This document shows, in pieces, positions 33,700-39,775 of a stretch of 39,775 nucleotides of DNA. Source of the stretch: Achromobacter arsenitoxydans SY8 (GTDB lineage: Bacteria > Pseudomonadota > Gammaproteobacteria > Burkholderiales > Burkholderiaceae_B). The notes below the pieces were generated by a model. It was given only the letters and a program-made list of their open reading frames with translations. It made no database searches and was not told the origin of the DNA. The stretch spans positions 1 to 39,775 of the forward strand of contig NZ_AGUF01000023.1 of the NCBI RefSeq assembly GCF_000236785.1. The letters run 5' to 3'. Numbering within the stretch: position 1 is the stretch's first letter; the number at the start of each line of letters is the position of its first letter. The translations under genes and the position numbers were made by a program.

Positions 33700-34614
33700 T
33701 CAGGCCTTGCGGCTGGCGGTGGCTTCCCAGGCGGCTTCCGCCAGATCGGTCAGCCGGGCGCGCGGCCGGTACAGGCGGACCTCGAACGCGATCTCGTCGC
33801 TGCGCCCGCCCAGCGCGGCCAGCGCCCCGCGCCGGCAGTCCGCGGCAACCATGGACCAGGGCAGCCACGCAACGCCCACGCCCTTGGCGACCGCGCCATG
33901 CGCCGCGTCCAGCGAATCGCTGCGCACGAAGGGCGTCAGAGGATAGGGGGTGGCTTCGAGCCGGTCGCCAACGATGCGCTCCATCGCCAGGCCGCCCGTA
34001 TACGTGATCAGCGGCACCGCCGCGCCGCCCTCGTCCAGCAGATAGCGCGGACGGCCGCGGGCATCCACCTGGCTGACGGGCACCAGCTTGTCGGTCGCCA
34101 GCGTCATGTAGCGGTAGCGCGACGGGCTGAGGGGCACGGACAGCGCCGGATGCTCGTAGCAGCACAGCAGGTCGACCTTGCCCTGTTCCAGCCGGATCAC
34201 CAGGTCCTGCGCCTTGCCGGTGGACAGTTCCACCTGCGTGCCCTCGGTCAGCACCTTGGGCGTGCGGTGCCGCAGCCGGGCGATCCAGTCGGCCACCAGC
34301 GTGCGCGCCAGGCTGCGGCCCGTGGCGATGCGCAGCACGGCTTCGCCTCCCGCGCCGGAACTTCGGATGCGATGACGCACCAGGCCCATCTGCTCGATCA
34401 CCTGCGTCGCCGTCTTGAGCAGGGCCTCGCCCTCGGGGGTCAGCGTCACCGGCAGGCGCTGGCGGTCCACCAGCGGCACGCCGGCCCACGTTTCCAGCGC
34501 GCGGATGCGTCGTCCGAAGGCGGGATGCGTCACATGGCGCAGTTCGGCGGCGCGCACGAAGCTGCCGGTCTGCGCCAGCGCGATCAGGTCTTCAAGGAGT
34601 TTCAGGTCAGCCAT
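33700..34614 (-). CDS. LysR-family transcriptional regulator
   Basis: 304 aa from ATG 34614 (MADLKLLEDLIALAQTGSFVRAAELRHVTHPAFGRRIRALETWAG). The HTH has an unusual recognition helix, HVTHPAFGRRIRALE, in place of the common xxSQSAVSRxIxxLE. Effector domain with TQVIEQMGLVRHR linker and GVAWLPWSMV near the end. It lies between the FCD regulator (38 bp downstream of its stop) and the TctC receptor, all on the minus strand, and probably controls the gentisate or receptor genes. Confidence 0.88.
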   Translation of the reverse strand: MADLKLLEDLIALAQTGSFVRAAELRHVTHPAFGRRIRALETWAGVPLVDRQRLPVTLTPEGEALLKTATQVIEQMGLVRHRIRSSGAGGEAVLRIATGRSLARTLVADWIARLRHRTPKVLTEGTQVELSTGKAQDLVIRLEQGKVDLLCCYEHPALSVPLSPSRYRYMTLATDKLVPVSQVDARGRPRYLLDEGGAAVPLITYTGGLAMERIVGDRLEATPYPLTPFVRSDSLDAAHGAVAKGVGVAWLPWSMVAADCRRGALAALGGRSDEIAFEVRLYRPRARLTDLAEAAWEATASRKA

Positions 34615-34651
34615 GGACGACAAGCTTACGACATCGGGCGCGCCGCGCGGT

Positions 34652-35407
34652 TCAGGTCTTTGCCTGCTCCCCGGACGCGGCAAGGATCCGCTCGATCACC
34701 TGCGCCGTCCTGCGATAGTGCTCGGCCAGCAGCGCGGCGGCGCGTTCGGCGTCGCGCGAGATCGCGGCGTCCAGCAGCAGACGGTGCTCGTCATCGACGT
34801 TGCGTTCGGGTCCGTAGGCCAAGGCGCGGCTGCGCGCGGGCCGGCGGTAGCGTTCCGTCTGGGCGTAGAGCTGCGCGGAAAGGTCCAGCAACCAGGGCGA
34901 ACGGCAGGCGCCGATCAGCGCCTGATGGAAGTCCTGGTGGCGGGCCTCAAGCACGTCTTCGCTGTCCTCGTCCGGCACGGGCGCATCGTCCGCGCGCTTG
35001 GCGGCCAGCGCCAGCGCGTGGAACGCCCCGACCACGCGCGCCTCCCAGGCGTCGTCGGCGTTGGCCAGCGACCGCCGCAGCGCATCGCAATCAATCAGGA
35101 TGCGGGTCTCGCAGGCATCGCGCATTTCCTCCACGGACAGCGGCGCGATCCGGAAGCCGCGCGACGTGGTGGTCAGCACCATGCGCTCGCTGCGCAGCCG
35201 GTTCAGCGCCTCGCGGATGGGCGAAAAACTGCCGCCATAGCGCTGCTTGAGCAGCTCCAGGCGCAGCGACTGCCCCGGCGCAAAGGCGCCCTGCATGATG
35301 TCGCGGCGCAGCTGCCGGTAGATCTGCTCGGACAGCGTGATGTCTTCGACTTCCGGGGCGCCGTTCGCGGCAGCGTCCTCGCGCGGGGCCTTGATCCTGG
35401 GTTTCAA
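34652..35407 (-). CDS. GntR-family regulator, FCD type
   Basis: 251 aa from TTG 35407, chosen because GGAGGG lies 9-12 bases upstream and the preceding gene stops 12 bp before; the frame continues upstream but overlaps the FAH gene. GntR HTH: LSEQIYRQLRRDIMQGAFAPGQSLRLELLKQRYGGSFSPIREALNRLRSERMV; FCD domain with ETRILIDCDALRRSLA, ARHQDFHQALIGAC and DEHRLLLDAAISRDAERAAALLAEHYRRT carrying the metal-binding His residues of the family. Cotranscribed with the ring-cleavage genes, so probably their ligand-responsive regulator. Confidence 0.87.
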   Translation of the reverse strand: MKPRIKAPREDAAANGAPEVEDITLSEQIYRQLRRDIMQGAFAPGQSLRLELLKQRYGGSFSPIREALNRLRSERMVLTTTSRGFRIAPLSVEEMRDACETRILIDCDALRRSLANADDAWEARVVGAFHALALAAKRADDAPVPDEDSEDVLEARHQDFHQALIGACRSPWLLDLSAQLYAQTERYRRPARSRALAYGPERNVDDEHRLLLDAAISRDAERAAALLAEHYRRTAQVIERILAASGEQAKT

Positions 35408-35418
35408 GCGCCGCCCTC

Positions 35419-36330
35419 CTACACCGCCACCACGGGATGACGCAGCGTGCCGATGCCTTCGACGCAGGCTACGACCACATCGCCCGGCCACAGGAACTCC
35501 TGCGGCTTGCGGCCGGCGCCCACGCCTTCCGGCGTGCCGGTGGCAATGATGTCGCCCGGTTCCAGCGTGATGCCCGCGCTGATGTCGGAGATCAGGAACG
35601 GCACCTTGAACAGCATGTGGCGCGTGTTCGAGCCCTGCTTCTTTTCGCCGTTGACCGTCAGCCACAAGTCCAGCACCTGCGGATCGGGGATCTCGTCGGC
35701 CGTCACGATGCAAGGGCCGAAAGGCGCATACGTGTCCTGGCCCTTGGAATAGATCCATTGGCCCGCGCGGCGGCAATCGCGCGCGCTCATGTCCAGCATC
35801 ACGCTGTAGCCGAACACGTAAGACAGCGCATCGGCCTCGGCCACGCGCGAGGCGCGGCGCCCCATGATGACGGCCAGCTCAACTTCCCAATCGAGCTGCT
35901 GCGTGATCTTCGCATTGTGCTCGATGGCGTCGCCCGGTCCGATCACGGTGGTGGGCGGCTTGGAGAAGATCACCGGCTGCTTGGGCAGGTCGGCCGACGT
36001 GTCCAGCGTGCGGCTGGATTCCGCGACGTGCTCCACGTAGTTCAGGCCGATGCCGAAAATGTTTTTGCGCGGGCGCGGGATCGGCGCCAGGAGCTTCACA
36101 TTTTCCTGCGGCACGGCCGTGCCCACCGGCCAATTGCCGCGGAAAGTGTCGATCAGCCGCGAGGCCTGCGCGACCGCGACGGGCCCCAGGTCGATGAATT
36201 CCAGCATGTCGCCGGGCAGGTCCACCCCGCCCTCCTGCCCCAGCAGGAAAAGATCGACCACGTAGCCGTCGACCAGCGCGCCCAGGCGGGCGGCGGCAGT
36301 GGGATGTGCGCGAAAGGTCACCAGGCGCAT
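35419..36330 (-). CDS. FAH-family hydrolase, probably fumarylpyruvate or maleylpyruvate hydrolase
   Basis: 303 aa fumarylacetoacetate hydrolase-fold enzyme. N-terminal domain about 1-85, catalytic domain after IFGIGLNYVEHVAESS. Metal ligands Glu149 and Glu151 (LDWEVELAVIMG) and Asp180 (GYSVMLDMSARD); also GPCIVTADEIPDPQ, SNTRHMLFKVPFLISDISAGITLEPGDIIATGTPEGVGAGRKP. The ATG overlaps the stop of the dioxygenase gene by one base (TAATG), so the two are coupled: ring cleavage product to hydrolase. It should split fumarylpyruvate (or maleylpyruvate directly) into fumarate/maleate and pyruvate. Confidence 0.88.
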   Translation of the reverse strand: MRLVTFRAHPTAAARLGALVDGYVVDLFLLGQEGGVDLPGDMLEFIDLGPVAVAQASRLIDTFRGNWPVGTAVPQENVKLLAPIPRPRKNIFGIGLNYVEHVAESSRTLDTSADLPKQPVIFSKPPTTVIGPGDAIEHNAKITQQLDWEVELAVIMGRRASRVAEADALSYVFGYSVMLDMSARDCRRAGQWIYSKGQDTYAPFGPCIVTADEIPDPQVLDLWLTVNGEKKQGSNTRHMLFKVPFLISDISAGITLEPGDIIATGTPEGVGAGRKPQEFLWPGDVVVACVEGIGTLRHPVVAV

Positions 36331-37478
36331 TAGGAACTCCAGGTAGTCAAGGGTTTGGATGGAATCTGATGCCCGTCGTTGTCCTTCACCACTTCCTCGC
36401 GGTAAAGCGACAGCGACCGCATCACGGGCAGGTCGTTGAAACAGAACAGGCAGGCGTCGTCGTTCGAAGACAGGTTGGCGTGCTCGTGGATGGCCCAGGA
36501 CGGCACACAGAAGATGTCGCGCTCGGTCCAGTCAAAGCGCTGGCCGTCGATGATGGAAAAACCGCTGCCCTTGGCAACCTGATAGATGAAGCTGCCGGTG
36601 TGCCGATGCGCCTTGGTGTGTTCGCCGGGACGCAGCAGCTGCATGCTGGCGCCGATGGTGGGCATGACTGCGCCGCCCGTGGCCGGATTGACATATTCGA
36701 GCAGGACGCCGTCGTAGGGACTGCCGGCGGTCGTGCGCGCGTAGCGGCGCAGGGCCTCGTAGGTGGGTTCCCATTCGTACTTGAACAGCGGCGAGTACGG
36801 CTTGGTCCAGCCCGACACCTGCGGCCGCAGCGCCACGCCGCCCCACGCGCCGCTGGTGTCGTCCACCGGGTGCGTGACCGTCTGGTTCAGGTCCGGGTGC
36901 ACGGCATAGAAGCCCGCCTCCAGCGCGTTGACCAGCGGGATGTCCAGGCCGTCCTGCCAGATACAGGTGGTGCCGTCTTGCGCCACGCCGTGCTCGTGCC
37001 AGGTGCCGTTGGGCGTGAGTACGAAGTCGTTCGCGCCCAGCGTCATCTTGTGGCCGTCGACCACCGTATACGCGCCCCGGCCTTCCATGATGAAACGCAG
37101 CGCCGAATGGGAGTGCGCGTGCGCCGACGCCAGTTCGCCCGGCTTCATCACCTGCAGACCGGAATACAGCCAGCCCACCGCCGCGGCCACGTCGCGCCGC
37201 CCGGGATTGTTCAGGTAGATCACGCGGCGGCCCGCCTCTTCGGGCGACACCAGTTCGGCGGAGCGCAGCACATGGCCGCGCAGGTCCTGGTAGCGCCAAA
37301 CCACGGGCACCGACGCGGATCGCGGCGCCCAGGGCTCGATCTTGTTCGCCACCGTCCACAGCGCGCCCGTTTCCAGCCGCGCAAGTTCCTCGTAATAGGC
37401 CACTCGCTCCGGCGAGTCGGCCACATTGGCTCGGCCCGCGGTGTTTTCGGAGTAAGTGTCGTAGCGGTTCGCCTCCAT
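36330..37478 (-). CDS. Gentisate 1,2-dioxygenase-like bicupin
   Basis: 382 aa. Two cupin domains; the first carries the iron ligands His120 and His122 (with His124) in AHAHSHSALRFIMEG and His161/His163 in GTWHEHG. The second has EHTKAHRHTGSFIYQVAKGSGFSIIDG and VPSWAIHEHANL. This is the gentisate/salicylate/1-hydroxy-2-naphthoate 1,2-dioxygenase family, which opens the ring next to the carboxylate. The coupled FAH hydrolase favours gentisate. First gene of the minus-strand stack down to 31570. A palindrome at 37510-37521 lies just upstream. Confidence 0.88.
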   Translation of the reverse strand: MEANRYDTYSENTAGRANVADSPERVAYYEELARLETGALWTVANKIEPWAPRSASVPVVWRYQDLRGHVLRSAELVSPEEAGRRVIYLNNPGRRDVAAAVGWLYSGLQVMKPGELASAHAHSHSALRFIMEGRGAYTVVDGHKMTLGANDFVLTPNGTWHEHGVAQDGTTCIWQDGLDIPLVNALEAGFYAVHPDLNQTVTHPVDDTSGAWGGVALRPQVSGWTKPYSPLFKYEWEPTYEALRRYARTTAGSPYDGVLLEYVNPATGGAVMPTIGASMQLLRPGEHTKAHRHTGSFIYQVAKGSGFSIIDGQRFDWTERDIFCVPSWAIHEHANLSSNDDACLFCFNDLPVMRSLSLYREEVVKDNDGHQIPSKPLTTWSS

Positions 37479-37509
37479 CCTTGTCTCCCGGTTTTATAAA
37501 ACACAGTAG

Positions 37510-37521
37510 ATTTTCGAAAAT
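37510..37521. promoter_or_regulatory. Palindrome ATTTTCGAAAAT upstream of the dioxygenase gene
   Basis: Perfect 12-bp palindrome 31 bp before the dioxygenase ATG, flanked by AT-rich sequence. The word AAACACAGT occurs beside it (about 37499) and again near 37631, where ACTGT-N8-ACAGT (37622-37639) forms another inverted repeat. Possible sites for the GntR or LysR regulator. Confidence 0.5.
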
Positions 37522-37693
37522 ACTAATGGACGAAACACAGGACTGGCAATGCCGCAGCGCTAGGGGTTTTCCTGGAGGGAAGATGCAGCGGGAAAATTCT
37601 GTTGGCGAATCCGCAAGAAATACTGTACAAAAACACAGTGCTACGTGATACATTTCGCTCGCCCGAAAAACTGTCGTCCAGGGGAGAATTCCT

Positions 37694-37939
37694 GTGTCAG
37701 AAGCTGCTCATCTCGTTCAGTACATCGTCGTTCCCTACCGCGCCGCCGCCAATGGCGTCGCCCCCGGGGAAATCCGTCCGGCCAGCAGCGAATTCGGAGC
37801 CATCCGCATCGCGAATTCCATGGCCTCCAAGTTCGCCGGCGTCGCGGCCTATGAAGTTCTGATCGACAAGGAAACCGGCGACATGGAATCGCCACGCATC
37901 CTCATGCAGATCGGCACCGTGCCTTCGCTGGACGATTGA
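37694..37939 (+). CDS. Small protein of unknown function (81 aa)
   Basis: GTG start with GGGGAG (37681-37686) at a good distance and a strong terminator after the stop, so it looks like a complete transcription unit. The protein starts MSEAAHLVQYIVVPYRAA and ends in an acidic tail (TVPSLDD). It has no signal peptide, membrane helix or cysteine. I do not recognise a family. The segment ASKFAGVAAYEVLIDKETGDMESPRIL has an alternating pattern suggestive of a small alpha/beta fold. Divergent from the dioxygenase gene. Confidence 0.7.
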   Translation: MSEAAHLVQYIVVPYRAAANGVAPGEIRPASSEFGAIRIANSMASKFAGVAAYEVLIDKETGDMESPRILMQIGTVPSLDD

Positions 37940-37957
37940 ATCCGGCAAAGCAGAGAT

Positions 37958-37985
37958 AAGCCCCCCTTATTCGAACGGGGGGGCT
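37958..37985 (+). terminator. Terminator between the small gene and the YbjN-like gene
   Basis: AAGCCCCCC pairs with GGGGGGCTT around a loop containing TTATTCGAAC. It starts 18 bp after the small gene's stop and could also serve the convergent YbjN-like gene. Confidence 0.75.
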
Positions 37986-38019
37986 TGGCGCATTCGGTCA
38001 TACCGGGCGCAGCCGGCAA

Positions 38020-38496
38020 TCATTCGCTCATTTTTTTCTGGTAGTTCTTATAGAGCAGGCCGAGCGAGGCAAGCATGCGATTCAAATGCTTGGCCATATC
38101 GTTCGGGTCGGCAAGGTATAGCTCTATGGCGCACACCAGATCGCCATCGCTGTCGATGGACGCCTGCGATACCTTGGTCTGCGTGTTCGCGTAATTGATG
38201 GCTTCCAGGCGCTTGATCCGTGCCGGCTCGGATTTGTCTTCGACCAGATAAGCCGTCCGCAGATTGAAGTACTTCAGGTCGTCGGCATTTATGACCACAT
38301 AGAAGCTCTGGCCTTCCCGGCGGAACTGTATGTTCCCGCCTTTTGTCACTTCCGGCCGGTATCCATCATTGGCCAAACCATCAAGGTAAATCTGACGCAC
38401 CTGCTCAAGCGTGTACCCCTGCGCTTGGACTCGTCCGGCGATTCCGGTCAAAAGCACCAGCAAAATAATCGCCGCCTTGCCGATCAAGAGCTTCAT
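38020..38496 (-). CDS. YbjN-like sensory-transduction fold protein, exported
   Basis: 158 aa from ATG 38496; AAGGAG lies 8 bases upstream, whereas the earlier ATG at 38502 is only two bases from it. Signal peptide 1-26 (AAIILLVLLTGIAGRVQA). The mature part resembles the YbjN fold: YTLEQVRQIYLDGLANDGYRPEVTKGGNIQFRREGQSFYVVINADDLKYFNLRTAYLVED, then AINYANTQTKVSQASIDSDGDLVCAIELYLADP. YbjN-type domains resemble secretion chaperone folds; the function of periplasmic forms is unknown. Monocistronic. Confidence 0.78.
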   Translation of the reverse strand: MKLLIGKAAIILLVLLTGIAGRVQAQGYTLEQVRQIYLDGLANDGYRPEVTKGGNIQFRREGQSFYVVINADDLKYFNLRTAYLVEDKSEPARIKRLEAINYANTQTKVSQASIDSDGDLVCAIELYLADPNDMAKHLNRMLASLGLLYKNYQKKMSE

Positions 38497-38502
38497 GTTC
38501 AT

Positions 38503-38968
38503 TACTCCTTCTGAATACAGCGGGAGAAATCACATAATTCTTTGCCACGAGCTAATTTCCCAAGCGAATCCGGCGGAAAGCCTTGCGCGGCCATGACCAT
38601 TCGCGTCTACGGTCATGCAACCTTGGGGGTTTCCATTTCATAGCCAACCGCGCAATTGCGCAATAGTGCAAATGCACGCCTTTGAGTTGCCCTCTTTCAT
38701 AGCCGATCGTGCGGACGGCGGCGGCCTGGCGATCAGCGCCGTGCAAATTGGAGCAATTGGGGTTCTGGGGAAATGCAATGCGCGCGGCAGATGCGCCACA
38801 TGTATGGCTCAAGAAGGTCTGCGTGCGGCGATGAATCCGGGCGTGTGTCCAAGCGGCTGCTTGTTGTACCGCATCGGCTTCCGGGGACTGTCATGGCGCC
38901 TGAATCGGCGCCGGCGTGGCCGCTTTGGTCCAGGGCGGACCCAAACCACGCCTAAGTCATTGATCTTT
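38503..38968. other. 466-bp gene-free region before the tRNA gene
   Basis: No convincing gene. Less GC-rich than its surroundings in the first 200 bp. It holds the inverted repeat CATGACC-N12-GGTCATG (38592-38617), the palindrome GCGCAATTGCGC (38650-38661) next to TTGCGCAATAGTGCAA, and a 10-bp direct repeat TTTCATAGCC at 38636 and 38695. Open frames here lack ribosome sites, and one runs straight through the tRNA. Confidence 0.6.
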
Positions 38969-39043
38969 TGGCGCGCCCGACAGGAATCGAACCTGTATCA
39001 AGAGCTTCGGAAACTCTCATTCTATCCATTGAACTACGGGCGC
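38969..39043 (-). tRNA. tRNA-Arg (anticodon CCG)
   Basis: 75 nt including an encoded CCA. Acceptor GCGCCCG pairs with CGGGCGC; D arm GTTC-AATGGATA-GAAT; anticodon stem AGAGT/GCTCT with loop TTCCGAA, giving anticodon CCG; T arm ACAGG-TTCGATT-CCTGT. Discriminator base G. Confidence 0.95.
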
Positions 39044-39059
39044 AGCGCAAGGAGGCGGT

Positions 39060-39065
39060 ATTGTA
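39060..39065 (-). promoter_or_regulatory. -10 element of the tRNA-Arg gene
   Basis: Minus-strand TACAAT, 16 bases upstream of the mature tRNA 5' end, giving a leader of about ten bases. No good -35 match at standard spacing. Confidence 0.5.
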
Positions 39066-39163
39066 CCTAGTTTTCCGCGATCTGCATGAAGTGGATCAAA
39101 TCCTCAGCCAATCTCATCGAAAACCCGCTCAGTTGCATTGGACCCGCGTCCATGACACCGTTA

Positions 39164-39169
39164 TATAAT
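39164..39169 (+). promoter_or_regulatory. Consensus -10 box upstream of the cytochrome gene
   Basis: Exact TATAAT within TTATATAATC. A TTGGAC lies 20 bases upstream, longer than ideal. The predicted start near 39176 gives a leader of about 95 bases. Confidence 0.5.
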
Positions 39170-39271
39170 CCAGCGTTTGCTTGCAGGCGGGCATGGTTTG
39201 CCGCCGACTTGTGCAGTACTGATTTTCTGTTGCCGCCGCCCAGGCGCCCCACCCGTTAGCAGGATTTGGTC

Positions 39272-39775
39272 ATGAGCAACGAGCAGGAACACATAGAAGA
39301 GCACTCCTCCCCCATCAAGACCCCGAAGCAACTGATCGTCACGGTCGTCCTGGCCTTCGTGGTTCCCATCGCCATCATCATTCTTCTGGTGAACATGGTG
39401 GTCACGGGCACCAAGACCGGAGCGGGCTCGGATGCCCTGTCCGGCGAAGCCATCGCCCGGCGGATCGCCCCGGTTGCCGGATTCGAACTCGTCGACGCCA
39501 ACGCCCCCAAGGTCTTCAAGACCGGTGAACAGGTCTTTGCCGCGGTCTGTACGGCCTGTCACACCGCCGGCGTCGCTGGCGCGCCCAAGATGGGCGACAA
39601 CGCAGCCTGGGCGCCCTTCATCAAGGCGGGCTACGACGCCATGCTGAATGTCGCGCTGCACGGCAAGGGCGGCATGCCCGCCAAGGGCGGCAACCCCACG
39701 CTGTCCGACTTCGAAGTCGCGCGCGCCGTGGTCTACATGGCCAACAAGTCCGGCGGATCGCTGCCCGAGCCCGCC
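39272..39775 (+). CDS. Membrane-anchored cytochrome c (cytochrome c5 type), 3' end outside the window
   Basis: 168 codons are present and the frame is still open at the window edge. ATG 39272 follows AGGA (39261-39264). A short cytoplasmic N-terminus is followed by one transmembrane helix (about 21-46, LIVTVVLAFVVPIAIIILLVNMVV), then a periplasmic domain with the heme site FAAVCTACHTAGVAGAPKMGD (CxxCH) and a later Met in GKGGMPAKGGNPTLSDFEVARAVVYMAN as probable sixth heme ligand. Typical of class I cytochrome c5-like electron carriers of Bordetella relatives. A second domain downstream cannot be excluded. Confidence 0.92.
   Translation, partial: MSNEQEHIEEHSSPIKTPKQLIVTVVLAFVVPIAIIILLVNMVVTGTKTGAGSDALSGEAIARRIAPVAGFELVDANAPKVFKTGEQVFAAVCTACHTAGVAGAPKMGDNAAWAPFIKAGYDAMLNVALHGKGGMPAKGGNPTLSDFEVARAVVYMANKSGGSLPEPA

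Noticed and set aside
33550-35250. 566-codon plus-strand frame
   Set aside because: Antisense to the LysR, GntR and TctC genes, all with clear domains; Arg/Pro/Gln-rich translation without a family.
34652-35776. 374-residue version of the FCD regulator
   Set aside because: The first 123 codons overlap the FAH gene and are not protein-like; TTG 35407 has GGAGGG at good spacing.
38615-39070. 151-codon plus-strand frame
   Set aside because: It runs through the tRNA-Arg gene and has no ribosome site.

Overview
The window is GC-rich chromosomal DNA of a betaproteobacterium. Its gene content and order (ubiE beside a Tim44-like gene, phoBR, copRS with a copper operon, metX-metW-ampG, a pxpBCA cluster, many orphan TctC-type receptors) fit Alcaligenaceae, most likely Achromobacter or a close Bordetella relative. 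The genus is inferred from remembered gene order and protein likeness; no search was run. I see no insertion sequence, prophage, integrase or CRISPR array.

Layout. 1-1155 (minus): 5' part of a Tim44-like membrane protein gene, then ubiE. 1317-3335: phoB-phoR. 3447-9337: a copper-response island with copR-copS, then a cupredoxin, the multicopper oxidase CopA, the outer-membrane protein CopB and a DUF411 protein; a likely CopR box overlaps the copS stop codon. 9474-10673: serA and its terminator, followed by four copies of a GGTGTC(A/T)GACACC palindrome. 10867-15553: a LysR regulator, a VOC protein and the 5-oxoprolinase genes pxpB, pxpC and pxpA, closed by an FCD-type GntR regulator. 15684-17414: a YicG-like channel protein and a tandem universal stress protein behind a perfect FNR/ANR box.

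17498-20718 (minus): metX-metW-ampG. metX carries what reads as a SAM-II riboswitch, and ampG seems to lack any ATG/GTG/TTG start and may begin at ATC. 20877-26483: a compact (R,S)-3-sulfolactate degradation cluster: divergent GntR regulator, suyA-suyB (sulfo-lyase), a TctC-type binding protein, slcC ((S)-sulfolactate dehydrogenase) and comC ((R)-sulfolactate dehydrogenase), with an AEC permease convergent on its far side. Together the two dehydrogenases would racemise sulfolactate through sulfopyruvate so that SuyAB can release sulfite and pyruvate.

27524-31540: a stand-alone LuxR-type HTH protein, a lipoprotein, an alpha/beta hydrolase with a 15-bp in-frame repeat, gshA and a lipocalin. 31570-37478 (minus): a ring-cleavage gene stack with gentisate 1,2-dioxygenase-like and FAH-type hydrolase genes, GntR and LysR regulators, another TctC receptor and an aspartoacylase-like deacylase. 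37694-39775: a small unknown gene, a YbjN-like protein, tRNA-Arg(CCG) and the start of a membrane-anchored cytochrome c gene that runs off the window.

The most notable items are the sulfolactate cluster, the SAM-II riboswitch outside its usual alphaproteobacterial range, the startless ampG, three sets of short tandem repeats (two in frame, one in the copRS leader), and the alternating palindromes after serA, one of which supplies a stop codon.
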